From contig NZ_QKXH01000008.1 of NCBI RefSeq assembly GCF_003254745.1, positions 62,001-126,000 on the forward strand: DNA of 64,000 nt, written 5' to 3'. Made by a program: the position numbers and the translations under genes. This document shows positions 18,146-26,120 of the stretch, piece after piece. This DNA comes from Flavobacterium aquariorum (lineage in GTDB: Bacteria > Bacteroidota > Bacteroidia > Flavobacteriales > Flavobacteriaceae). The notes under the pieces are model-generated. The model was not told where the DNA came from, did no database searches, and was given only the letters and a program-made list of their open reading frames with translations. Within the stretch, counting starts at the first letter, position 1. Each line of letters opens with the position of its first letter.

Positions 18146-21100
18146 ATGAAATTTACCGAAGCACAACTAGAACAAGCCTTTATCAGTTTACTGCAAGATG
18201 AGAAAATGACTCATCGAGTAGGCGGTGAAGTACGTAAAACAGAATATAACGGCGTAACTGAGCCACCAACGGTTTACGGTCATGTTGTTAGTGAACAAGT
18301 ATTGCTAACAGAAGATTTGAAAAACTATTTACGAACTGTCTATGCAGCTGAAAACATCACTGAAAATGAGATTGAATCTATCGTTAGAGATTTGGATCGT
18401 TTGCCTTCATCCGATTTATACGAAAGCAATAAAACCATTATGAAAATGGTGAGTGATGGTTTTCTTTTAAAGCGAGAGGATAGAAGCCAAAAAGATTTTT
18501 ATGTTCAACTAATTGATTATTCGGAAAACGATAATAATACGTATAAAATTGTCAATCAATTAGCTATTAAAGGATATGAAATGCGCATTCCTGATTTGAT
18601 TTTATACATCAACGGATTGCCTTTGGTCGTTTTTGAATTTAAAACGGCCATTCAAGAAAACACAACCCTACATGATGCTTATATACAAATAACCACTCGA
18701 TACAAAAGAGATATTCCAGAATTATTCAAATACAATGCTTTTTGTGTGATTAGTGACGGTGCCAATACCAAAGCAGGATCATTTTTTGCTCCTTATGAAT
18801 TCTTTTATGCTTGGAGAAAGATTGAAGGCATGATAAAAGAAGTCGATGGTATAGATGCAATGTTTACACTTATTCAAGGGATGTTTAATCGCAAAAGACT
18901 TCGTGAAATTATTCAAAACTTCATTTTTTTACCTGATAGTTCCAAGAAGGATGATAAGATTGTTTGCCGTTATCCTCAGTATTACGCAGCAACGAAACTT
19001 TTTGAAAATATCAAACAACATCAAAAACCATTGGGTGATGGTAAAGGAGGAACTTATTTTGGGACTACTGGTTGCGGAAAGAGTTATACGATGTTGTATC
19101 TGACTCGTTTGCTTATGCGAAGCAAATATTTTGCGAGTCCAACTATTGTTATTATCACTGATAGAACAGACTTAGACGATCAATTGTCAGGACAGTTTAC
19201 CAATGCGAAAGGATTTGTGGGTGATGAATCGATAATTAGTGTGGAAAGCCGTTCTAATTTAAGAGAACTATTGCAAGGCAGAAATAGTGGCGGGGTGTTT
19301 TTGACCACCATTCATAAATTTACAGAAGACACCAAATTATTAACGGATAGAACCAATGTAATTTGTATTTCAGATGAGGCGCACAGAAGCCAAACGAATC
19401 TAGATCAAAAAGTAAAAGTTACAGAGACTGGGGTTAAAAAATCTTTTGGGTTTGCCAAACATTTACACGATTCTTTACCCAATGCTACTTATGTAGGTTT
19501 TACGGGAACTCCTATAGATGCTACGATTGATGTTTTTGGAGAAATAGTAGATGCTTACACCATGACCGAATCGGTTGCAGATGAAATTACCGTTCGCATT
19601 GTGTATGAAGGACGAGCAGCCAAAGTATTGTTGAATAATCAAAAACTTGCCGAAATCGAAGCCTATTACAATCAATGTGCTGAAGAAGGAAGTAATGAAA
19701 ATCAAATAGAGGAAAGTAAAAAAGCCATGTCGCAAATGAATGCGATTATTGGTGATCCTACTCGTTTAAAAACGGTTGCCCAAGATTTTGTCACGCACTA
19801 TGAAAATAGAATTGCAGAAGGTTCAACGGTAAGAGGGAAAGCCATGTTTGTGTGTAGCAATAGACCCATTGCTTATGAATTATATAAAAACATCTTGGAA
19901 CTAAGACCCGAATGGGGACAAATAAAAGTCGCAGCAGACGATATTGTGTTGTCAGACAAAGACAAAAAGGAAATCAAACCGATGGAGCAAATCAAAATGG
20001 TCATGACTCGTGGGAAAGATGATCCTGAAACACTTTATCATTTGTTAGGAACTAAGGACGATCGTAAAGAGCTAGATCGTCAGTTCAAAAATGAAAAATC
20101 AAATTTCAAAATTGCTATAGTAGTTGATATGTGGTTGACAGGTTTTGATGTTCCTTTCTTGGATACCATGTATATTGATAAACCGATTCAACGTCATAAT
20201 TTAATTCAAACGATTTCTAGAGTAAATAGAAAATTTGAAGGAAAACAAAAAGGATTAGTTGTAGACTATATTGGCATCAAAAAACAAATGAACATGGCTT
20301 TGGCCTTATACAGCAATGCCGATAACGAAAACATTGAAGATATTGAGCAATCTATTGTCGTAGTAAAAGACCAGTTGGATTTATTAAGCAGATTGTTTTA
20401 CAAATTTGATAAGTCGGGTTATTTCAGTGGTACGCCATTAGAGCAATTAAAAACGCTCAATCAGGCTTCTGAATTTATTCAACTCACTCAAGAACTTGAA
20501 AAGCGTTTTATGTACATCGTGAAAAGATTAAAATCAGCTTACGATATTTGTTCAGGTTCAGGAATCTTTTCTGAAGAGCAACGAGATGAAATTCATTTTT
20601 ACTTGGCTGTTCGTTCTATTATTTTTAAATTGACCAAAGGTGTTGCGCCTGATACCGCTCAAATGAATAATAGAGTAAAGCAAATGCTGCAAGATGCAAT
20701 TGAAAGTGATGGTATTGAAGAGATATTCAAATTAGGAGACGAAGGGCAAACCGAAGTCGATATTTTCTCGGATGATTATATGGCTAAAATTGATAAAATT
20801 AAACTGCCAAATACTAAAATTAAATTACTACAAAAATTACTAGCCAAAGCAATTGATGATGTAAAAAGAATAAACAAAATTACTGGTATAGATTTTTCTA
20901 AACGATTGCAGTTTATTGTTGATAAATACAATGAACGCAAGGAAGATGATGTATTGCAAAGTCGTGTATTGGAAGATTTCACAGATGAAATCATAGATTT
21001 GTATTATGCTCTCAAAAAAGAAAAGGAATCGTTTAAAGATTTAGGTATTGATTTTGAAGAAAAAGCATTTTACGACATTCTAAAAGCTTTAGCACATAAA

Positions 21101-21337
21101 TACGACTTCAATTATCCTGAAGATAAATTAATCATCTTAGCGCAAAAGGTAAAGCTCGTAGTGGATGACAAAGCAAAGTACACTGATTGGAGTAAGAGAG
21201 ACGATATAAAGGCAGAGCTAAAAGTTGATCTAATTATCTTGTTAGCAGAAAGTGGCTATCCACCAGTGGATCGTGATGAAATTTATAAAGAGATTTTTGA
21301 ACAAGCTGAGAATTTTAAGAAGTTTAATAATAAATAA
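18146..21337 (+). CDS. hsdR: Type I restriction enzyme, nuclease-motor subunit HsdR
   Basis: A 1063-aa protein of usual length. The N-terminal PD-(D/E)xK nuclease shows IPDLILYINGLPLVVFEFKT (about 147-166). The motor follows: Walker A GTTGCGKS near residue 305, the DEAH-like SDEAHRSQTN near 409, FTGTPID near 452, and the second helicase half with WLTGFDVPFLD and IQTISRVNRKF. HsdR translocates DNA and cuts it away from the site when the complex meets unmethylated targets. It is separated from hsdM/hsdS by about 9.6 kb holding the TIR cluster, DUF262 and abiE genes. It appears intact, which matters given the broken hsdS. Confidence 0.95.
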   Translation: MKFTEAQLEQAFISLLQDEKMTHRVGGEVRKTEYNGVTEPPTVYGHVVSEQVLLTEDLKNYLRTVYAAENITENEIESIVRDLDRLPSSDLYESNKTIMKMVSDGFLLKREDRSQKDFYVQLIDYSENDNNTYKIVNQLAIKGYEMRIPDLILYINGLPLVVFEFKTAIQENTTLHDAYIQITTRYKRDIPELFKYNAFCVISDGANTKAGSFFAPYEFFYAWRKIEGMIKEVDGIDAMFTLIQGMFNRKRLREIIQNFIFLPDSSKKDDKIVCRYPQYYAATKLFENIKQHQKPLGDGKGGTYFGTTGCGKSYTMLYLTRLLMRSKYFASPTIVIITDRTDLDDQLSGQFTNAKGFVGDESIISVESRSNLRELLQGRNSGGVFLTTIHKFTEDTKLLTDRTNVICISDEAHRSQTNLDQKVKVTETGVKKSFGFAKHLHDSLPNATYVGFTGTPIDATIDVFGEIVDAYTMTESVADEITVRIVYEGRAAKVLLNNQKLAEIEAYYNQCAEEGSNENQIEESKKAMSQMNAIIGDPTRLKTVAQDFVTHYENRIAEGSTVRGKAMFVCSNRPIAYELYKNILELRPEWGQIKVAADDIVLSDKDKKEIKPMEQIKMVMTRGKDDPETLYHLLGTKDDRKELDRQFKNEKSNFKIAIVVDMWLTGFDVPFLDTMYIDKPIQRHNLIQTISRVNRKFEGKQKGLVVDYIGIKKQMNMALALYSNADNENIEDIEQSIVVVKDQLDLLSRLFYKFDKSGYFSGTPLEQLKTLNQASEFIQLTQELEKRFMYIVKRLKSAYDICSGSGIFSEEQRDEIHFYLAVRSIIFKLTKGVAPDTAQMNNRVKQMLQDAIESDGIEEIFKLGDEGQTEVDIFSDDYMAKIDKIKLPNTKIKLLQKLLAKAIDDVKRINKITGIDFSKRLQFIVDKYNERKEDDVLQSRVLEDFTDEIIDLYYALKKEKESFKDLGIDFEEKAFYDILKALAHKYDFNYPEDKLIILAQKVKLVVDDKAKYTDWSKRDDIKAELKVDLIILLAESGYPPVDRDEIYKEIFEQAENFKKFNNK

Positions 21338-21359
21338 ATTTTTACACAAGTTAAAATCC

Positions 21360-21367
21360 TATATTTG
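21360..21367 (+). promoter_or_regulatory. Candidate -7 element for the deazaguanine operon
   Basis: TATATTTG at 21360-21367 matches the Bacteroidota -7 consensus TAnnTTTG, 40 nt before the first ATG of the four-gene operon. A T-run (ttttta) lies about 20 nt upstream where the -33 box belongs, but it is not a clear TTTG. It suggests transcription independent of hsdR. Confidence 0.35.
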
Positions 21368-21407
21368 AGTTAATTGTAAAAAAAAAAACATTTAAAAAAC
21401 AAAACAG

Positions 21408-21773
21408 ATGGGAAGTACAGGTTCGGGAAATTTTTCAGATTATAAAAGGAATATTGGTAATGCTGACCAAGGTGGTGATAGCGGTCAAGATAGATGTTCA
21501 AAAGCATTTAATTCTTCTCTTGAAGAAGTACAGACCTGTCAATATTTTACTAATCATGGTATAGTTCCTCCAATTGGAACGGAAGTTCATGTTAATTTCA
21601 TACGACCAAGACTTGCGGTTACTGATTCTAATGGCTTTTGTATTGGATATTTACCTACTAGTTTTAATTATTTAAAAGCATGTATGGACGATAATTTTAA
21701 TTACGAAGGAATTGTATCAAGTTCCTCAAATAATCCTTTACCATTTGTTTCCGTCGATATAGTACATATTTAG
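21408..21773 (+). CDS. Small protein with MGSTGSG N-terminus, first gene of the QueC-like operon
   Basis: A 121-aa protein with no family that I can name with certainty. It begins MGSTGSGNFSDYK, so Met removal would expose Gly2 on a flexible Gly/Ser tail. The body has GGDSGQDRCSKAF, a probable beta-rich part (GTEVHVNFIRPRLAVTD) and GYLPTSFNYLKACM. There is no signal peptide and no membrane segment. It is directly followed (0 nt) by the kinase-transferase gene. Its form recalls the glycine-starting partner proteins of QueC-like enzymes in other immune systems, which suggests it may be the substrate or carrier modified here. That is inference. Confidence 0.7.
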   Translation: MGSTGSGNFSDYKRNIGNADQGGDSGQDRCSKAFNSSLEEVQTCQYFTNHGIVPPIGTEVHVNFIRPRLAVTDSNGFCIGYLPTSFNYLKACMDDNFNYEGIVSSSSNNPLPFVSVDIVHI

Positions 21774-23096
21774 ATGGAAAAATTATGCATTATTGGTGAC
21801 ATTATAGTTGATGTTTCTTTAGGAGATAAAAACTCTGCTTTAAAAATGAGATTAGGTGGGATTATTCATTGTGCTAGAGCTTTGTGGGCTTCTGGTACTG
21901 AATATTCTTTAGCATATTTCGCACCAAAATATCTTAAAAGTCATATTGAGATTTTTTTAAAAGAATTAGGAGATCCAGAGCTTATTTATTTAGGAGAGGT
22001 TGAAAGCTCTCCATACGTAATGTTAATTAATGAGGTGAAGGAAATTGGTGATCAAGGATATGAATTCTTACTAAGAGAAAATTTAAAAATAAGTTATAAT
22101 GAAGGTTTGTTTAATGAACTCGATAAATTTTCAGAAATCCTAATCATATCAGGAAGTTACGATTTGCAAAAAGTTTTAAATTTATTAAGTTTAGATTGCC
22201 AAATCAGCATTGATTTTGCAAACAATATTGATAAATTAGAAGAAATTAGTGGCAAACATATTTATGAAACAATTTTTATATCTACATCTTCAAATTATTT
22301 TAAAAATTATTATAAAAACACAGGCTTATTTGAAATTTTAGATTTTTTCAATGATTTGAAACCAGTAACAAAAAAAGTAGTCCTTAAAGAAAATAGGGGT
22401 GGTAGTAGAGCATTAGAATTTTCGGCAGGTCAATTAATTTATATACCTTCGCAGACTCAACCAATAAATCATTCAGTTGGTGTTGGGGATGTTTACAATA
22501 GCATTTTTTTAAATCAGTCAAAAAAGTTTTCATTTGAAGAGAGCCTTAATTATGCTTCATGGATAGCAACAGAATATGCATTAACAACTTTTCCTGAAGA
22601 TTTTAAAAGAATGACTCAAAGAACTTTGAAAAGTCCTATTCAAGATTTAATGGCATTAGGAGGGCTCAAGCTTCCTTGGGAAAAGAGAAGCGAAATTAAT
22701 ATTTATATTGCTGCTCCTGATTTTGACTTTGAAGATACTAGCCTAATAGATTTATTAGACAATAATTTGAAATATCATAATTTTTGTCCTAGACGTCCTA
22801 TTAAGGAAAATGGACAGATGGAGAAAGATGCATCTTCTAATAGAAAGAATGAATTATTTCATAACGATATGGTTTTACTTAATCAATGTAAAATATTAAT
22901 TGCAGTACTTCTTTATAATGACCCTGGTACATTAATTGAAATTGGTTTAGCAGTAGAAAGAGGAATTCCAACTTTAGTATATGACCCCTATAAAATTGCC
23001 ACTAACTGCATGCTAACTCAAATTCCAGATTTATTATCATCTAGCTTGGATGAAATTATTTGTAAAACATTTGAAGTCTCACAAAAAATTATATGA
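21774..23096 (+). CDS. PfkB-family kinase fused to nucleoside 2-deoxyribosyltransferase domain
   Basis: A 440-aa two-domain protein. Residues 1 to about 290 are a PfkB/ribokinase fold: LCIIGDIIVDVSL, RLGGIIHCARALWASG, and SVGVGDVYNSIF, where D239 is the expected catalytic base. Residues about 308-440 are a nucleoside 2-deoxyribosyltransferase fold: NIYIAAPDFDFED, NRKNELFHNDMVLLNQCKIL and NDPGTLIEIGLA, with D365, D383 and E389 in the usual places. Together they suggest handling of a nucleoside or free base: exchange of the glycosidic bond plus sugar or nucleoside phosphorylation. The substrate is unknown. It overlaps the QueC-like gene by 4 nt. Confidence 0.85.
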   Translation: MEKLCIIGDIIVDVSLGDKNSALKMRLGGIIHCARALWASGTEYSLAYFAPKYLKSHIEIFLKELGDPELIYLGEVESSPYVMLINEVKEIGDQGYEFLLRENLKISYNEGLFNELDKFSEILIISGSYDLQKVLNLLSLDCQISIDFANNIDKLEEISGKHIYETIFISTSSNYFKNYYKNTGLFEILDFFNDLKPVTKKVVLKENRGGSRALEFSAGQLIYIPSQTQPINHSVGVGDVYNSIFLNQSKKFSFEESLNYASWIATEYALTTFPEDFKRMTQRTLKSPIQDLMALGGLKLPWEKRSEINIYIAAPDFDFEDTSLIDLLDNNLKYHNFCPRRPIKENGQMEKDASSNRKNELFHNDMVLLNQCKILIAVLLYNDPGTLIEIGLAVERGIPTLVYDPYKIATNCMLTQIPDLLSSSLDEIICKTFEVSQKII

Positions 23097-23737
23097 TAGA
23101 CATAAATATAGAAAAAGGGGTAATTTTAATGTCAGGAGGACTAGACTCTACCACTCTAGCCTATTATTTTATTAAAAATGAAATAGAATTTATACCACTA
23201 ATAATAAACTATGGTCAACATTGTTTTGAAACAGAATTAAATCGCTTAAAACAAGTTTTGCCTGTTGAATACATTGGAAAAATAGAAATTATTGACGTTT
23301 CTGACATTTATAAATATTCAACATCAAAATTTATAAAAGCTCCCGATTTGTGGAATGAAGAAGTTAATGCTGACGATTTATATATCCCCTATAGAAATGT
23401 TCTATTACTAACTATTGGGGCATCCTTTGCGAGGACAATGGGGATGGATAAAGTTTACTCGGCTTTTATAAATAGTAATCATGCAAAAGAAATCGATTGC
23501 TCCTCGAATTTTTTTGATAGTTTAGACGTTTTATTAGAAGAATATGGAGCTGTAAAAATTCTCATGCCATTTAGAAACTTTTCAAAATATGAAGTAGCTA
23601 AACTAGGAATTGATTTAAATGCTCCCATAGGAATAACATTTTCATGCCAAGCATCTCCAAATATACCATGTGGTGCATGCCCAAATTGTGTTGATAGACT
23701 AGATGCTTTGAAGCAAATCGAAAAAGAAAACATTTAA
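23093..23737 (+). CDS. QueC-like 7-cyano-7-deazaguanine synthase family protein
   Basis: A 214-aa member of the QueC branch of PP-loop ATP pyrophosphatases. The PP-loop LMSGGLDSTTLAYYF begins near residue 12. The zinc site is complete: C185, C193, C196 and C199 in CQASPNIPCGACPNC. YIPYRNVLLLTIGASFA and FINSNHAKEIDCSSNFF match conserved QueC blocks. Canonical QueC turns carboxy-deazaguanine into preQ0 using ATP and ammonia; QueC-like enzymes also occur in type IV CBASS and Qat immunity. No queD, queE or queF is in the window, so a dedicated immune or modification role is more likely than tRNA queuosine. The start overlaps the previous gene (ATGA). Confidence 0.9.
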   Translation: MIDINIEKGVILMSGGLDSTTLAYYFIKNEIEFIPLIINYGQHCFETELNRLKQVLPVEYIGKIEIIDVSDIYKYSTSKFIKAPDLWNEEVNADDLYIPYRNVLLLTIGASFARTMGMDKVYSAFINSNHAKEIDCSSNFFDSLDVLLEEYGAVKILMPFRNFSKYEVAKLGIDLNAPIGITFSCQASPNIPCGACPNCVDRLDALKQIEKENI

Positions 23738-23741
23738 TGTT

Positions 23742-24395
23742 ATGAATATTGAGAAACTAATTCACGCTAGAAAGCTTATAGATTTTATAGAAAATGAAAT
23801 TAATTTAGAGTTAATTCCATCAAATAATTGCCCATATGACAACCACATAGGTGCACTATTTACGGATATAATATTACAAGCAGGACTAAATTATAAACAT
23901 ATTGTATCTCCCAGAGTTAATAGCGTTTATCATAATTACCCTGAAGCCAATACAGTTAAAAACTTTTTCAACCTTATAGAAGCAGATGGTTTAGAGAATA
24001 TTATACAATGGAAACATGAAATCAAATTAAAAAGAATAATCGATTTAATAAATTTTTGTTTGAAAAATGAGATTGACTCTACTGAGGAACTGAAATTTTT
24101 TTTACTACAAGAAGACAATAAAAAAGAATTCTTATCTATTAATGGAATTGGTAGCAAAACTTATGACTATCTCCTTAAATTAATGAATGTTGATACAATT
24201 GCAGTTGATAGACATATATTCTCTTTTCTAGAAAAAGCAGGAATTGAAGCTAGAGATTATCATTTTTCAAAAGGAATAGTTGAATTTGCAGCTGACATAA
24301 TGAATGTTTCTAGACGTTCAATTGATTATAGTATTTGGACATATATGGCTTATACTGAAAAAAAAGGATCAAATCAAACCGTTTTGGAATTTTAA
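23742..24395 (+). CDS. HhH-GPD (OGG/EndoIII-like) protein
   Basis: A 217-aa protein. The helix-hairpin-helix FLSINGIGSKTYDYLLKL lies at about 130-147 and is followed by DTIAVDRHIFSFL. K139 and D156 fall where EndoIII and OGG1 have their catalytic lysine and aspartate, so a glycosylase/lyase reaction is possible. The four-cysteine iron-sulphur loop of EndoIII is absent, as in OGG proteins. Small HhH-GPD proteins of this kind accompany QueC-like genes in type IV CBASS. It is the last gene of the operon, 4 nt after the QueC-like gene. Removal of a modified base, or recognition of one, is inference. Confidence 0.78.
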   Translation: MNIEKLIHARKLIDFIENEINLELIPSNNCPYDNHIGALFTDIILQAGLNYKHIVSPRVNSVYHNYPEANTVKNFFNLIEADGLENIIQWKHEIKLKRIIDLINFCLKNEIDSTEELKFFLLQEDNKKEFLSINGIGSKTYDYLLKLMNVDTIAVDRHIFSFLEKAGIEARDYHFSKGIVEFAADIMNVSRRSIDYSIWTYMAYTEKKGSNQTVLEF

Positions 24396-24675
24396 GATCT
24401 TCTTGAATCATTTCCTCATATATTTTTGGTTGTTTGGTCTGCTTAAGATTACCCAAACGTTCGGGTTTGGGACTAAATTAAGCCAATTATTATTATTTGC
24501 CAAATCATCTAACATACAAAACTAACTTCCCATTAAGCCAATTGTCCAAATCCGTTGCAGTACCTGTTAGCTGTAGTCCAGTTCTTTTTTTAACAAGTGA
24601 AAGATTTATAATAATAGCGAATAATTTAAATGTTTTTTTTTATATATTTGTGTCAGGTGTTTTGGTACGCCGGCT

Positions 24676-24799
24676 CGTTCGTGCAAAGATTTCATCAACC
24701 AATAGCTAGATAATATAACCTCCAGAGCTTATTATCCGACTAAAGTTTACGAACGCAATATTTCAGGATAATAATCTTTGAACTAAAGGATTATATTAT
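24676..24799 (+). promoter_or_regulatory. Structured leader before the gene at 24798
   Basis: Three complementary pairs lie in the leader: cgttcgt (24676-24682) with acgaacg (24749-24755), ttattatcc (24729-24737) with ggataataa (24766-24774), and ataatataacct (24710-24721) with aggattatattat (24787-24799, one bulge). The last arm runs into the start codon at 24798. The first pair crosses the others, so two folds or a pseudoknot are possible. A TATATTTG -7 box lies at 24643-24650. The rest of 24396-24675 holds a small hairpin (cccaaac/gtttggg near 24452-24470), a repeated ttaagccaatt and no gene. Confidence 0.4.
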
Positions 24800-25253
24800 G
24801 AATACTATTGACTACTTCAAACTTCAAGCAAAAAATCTGCACAGAGATTTCAAGACAAAAATTCTTGATTTTGACAAGGAACTTAATCGTTTTGCTTATG
24901 TATACACCCCGAAATATTTCGCTATAGACGCAATTGCTTCGGACTTTGATATCGACGAGGAAAATTTTACCCTCATGAACGCACAACATATAATCGCCAA
25001 TATAGCAGGCTTTGATAAGTGGGGTACACTGATAAAAGTATCGGAGTCAGAGTTGGAACTTGCAAAATTATTATTTGAGCATCAAGATAAAATTGATTTG
25101 ATTTCATGGAATTTTTATATTGCCGACGCACAATCAATGAATGAAGAAGAACTCGATGCAGAGATTCAAGTAGAAATATTCAAGCAAGTTGTTATTGAAG
25201 ATAATATTTTTGACATGATAATAGATAGTTATCTTATAAAGGATGAGTATTGA
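24798..25253 (+). CDS. Conserved hypothetical protein at the island edge
   Basis: A 151-aa acidic soluble protein beginning MNTIDYFKLQAKNLHRDFKTK. It contains YTPKYFAIDAIASDFDIDEENFTLMNAQHIIANIAGFDKW split over a short turn, then SELELAKLLFEHQDKIDLISWNFYI. No signal peptide, membrane segment or catalytic pattern is visible. The MNAQHIIA...GFxKW block reads like a helical domain that I have seen in Bacteroidota hypotheticals beside mobile DNA, but I cannot name it. It has its own structured leader and is the last gene of the accessory island. Confidence 0.65.
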   Translation: MNTIDYFKLQAKNLHRDFKTKILDFDKELNRFAYVYTPKYFAIDAIASDFDIDEENFTLMNAQHIIANIAGFDKWGTLIKVSESELELAKLLFEHQDKIDLISWNFYIADAQSMNEEELDAEIQVEIFKQVVIEDNIFDMIIDSYLIKDEY

Positions 25254-25403
25254 TAATTGTTCCGATTTAATGATTTGTTTTAAATCATTAAATCGAATTC
25301 ATTAATCGATCGGGTTTATTTTCAAATCAATAGTGTTAAATCTCATTTAGAATTTTTAAATCTTCCAATAAAAGGTTCGAATTCTGTACCATCAGGGTCA
25401 CAA

Positions 25404-25464
25404 AAATCAAAAAGAGTATTAAAAAAGTAAACTTACATAGCTTTTTTAATACTCTTTTTGATTT
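25404..25464. terminator. Perfect 24-bp inverted repeat, probable bidirectional terminator
   Basis: The arms 25404-25427 and 25441-25464 are exact complements around a 13-nt loop; each ends in runs of A or T. It lies between the last island gene and the first core-genome gene, in the gene-free stretch 25254-25612. Just upstream, 25374-25384 (ggttcgaattc) resembles a tRNA T-arm, but no tRNA can be folded around it. Confidence 0.7.
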
Positions 25465-25612
25465 CAAGGTGGAATTTCATGGAAGTGCAAATCAATATTA
25501 GTGTAAATTTTTAATTAATATTTTTATTCAAGAACAATATTTGGTAAATAAAAACGTTAACTAACTTAATTTAAATATTTTAGCAATCCCTTTCTACCAA
25601 AAAAAATCGTCC

Positions 25613-25957
25613 ATGAAAAAAACTGTAAAACCATTAAAAATTAATCTTCCTCAGTTTTTAAGCTTTGCTTTTATTCTTTTGGCAATAACAAATGCTAATT
25701 CCCAAACTGTTCATTATGATTCTATAAATAAACAAAAATTCGTTCTTGTTGATGTAGAAAAAACGTATGAAAGAATTATAGCTAAAGGCTACGAATCTGT
25801 CGAGATATATGAGTCTCTAGGAAATTACTATTATGAAAATAAAAACTTCCTGAAATCAAGATTATATTTTGACAAACTATTTGGTAAATACAGTCTATCT
25901 CAAATTTCATCTAAAAGTAAAGAGCGATATCAATTAATAAGAAAATCGATTTATTAA
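25613..25957 (+). CDS. Small exported protein with TPR-like helices
   Basis: A 114-aa protein. An N-terminal signal peptide (about residues 1-31, FLSFAFILLAITNANSQ before the cut) is followed by VDVEKTYERIIAKGYESVEIYESLGNYYYENKN, which is like the first TPR-like helices of the large OmpA-family proteins of Flavobacteria. Those proteins are several hundred residues long, so this looks like a solo N-terminal module or a trimmed paralogue. It is periplasmic. A terminator follows at 25987. Confidence 0.65.
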   Translation: MKKTVKPLKINLPQFLSFAFILLAITNANSQTVHYDSINKQKFVLVDVEKTYERIIAKGYESVEIYESLGNYYYENKNFLKSRLYFDKLFGKYSLSQISSKSKERYQLIRKSIY

Positions 25958-25986
25958 AAATTAATTAAACCTCAACATAAGAAAGA

Positions 25987-26020
25987 GCAGTAGCTATTAT
26001 ATTATAGTTGCTGTTTTTTT
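25987..26020 (+). terminator. Rho-independent terminator
   Basis: The stem gcagtagctat (25987-25997) pairs with atagttgctgt (26004-26014), with two G-U pairs, followed by a T-run. It ends the small exported-protein gene and separates it from the molybdenum hydroxylase operon. Confidence 0.7.
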
Positions 26021-26120
26021 TATATTAAATTTAAACACATATCTTCTTTATAAAAAATTAAACACAAATTTTAAAAAAAGTTATAACTTTCAACTTCCTA
26101 ATTGCAAAATTGAAATTGAA

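Noticed and set aside
23093-23737. Ordinary queC of tRNA queuosine synthesis
   Set aside because: No queD, queE, queF or tgt lies nearby, and the neighbours and island context point to defence. It cannot be fully excluded.
21408-24395. Type IV CBASS or QatABCD
   Set aside because: QueC-like and HhH-GPD genes fit parts of these, but no CD-NTase, TGT, QatA ATPase or TatD nuclease is present in or next to the operon.
24396-24709. Short open frames at 24304-24525 and 24497-24709
   Set aside because: They overlap the HhH-GPD gene or an AT-rich leader, have low-complexity hydrophobic products and no start or family support.
25372-25403. tRNA gene
   Set aside because: Only a T-arm-like piece (ggttcgaattc) is seen; no D-arm or anticodon arm can be folded upstream and the T-stem has a mismatch.
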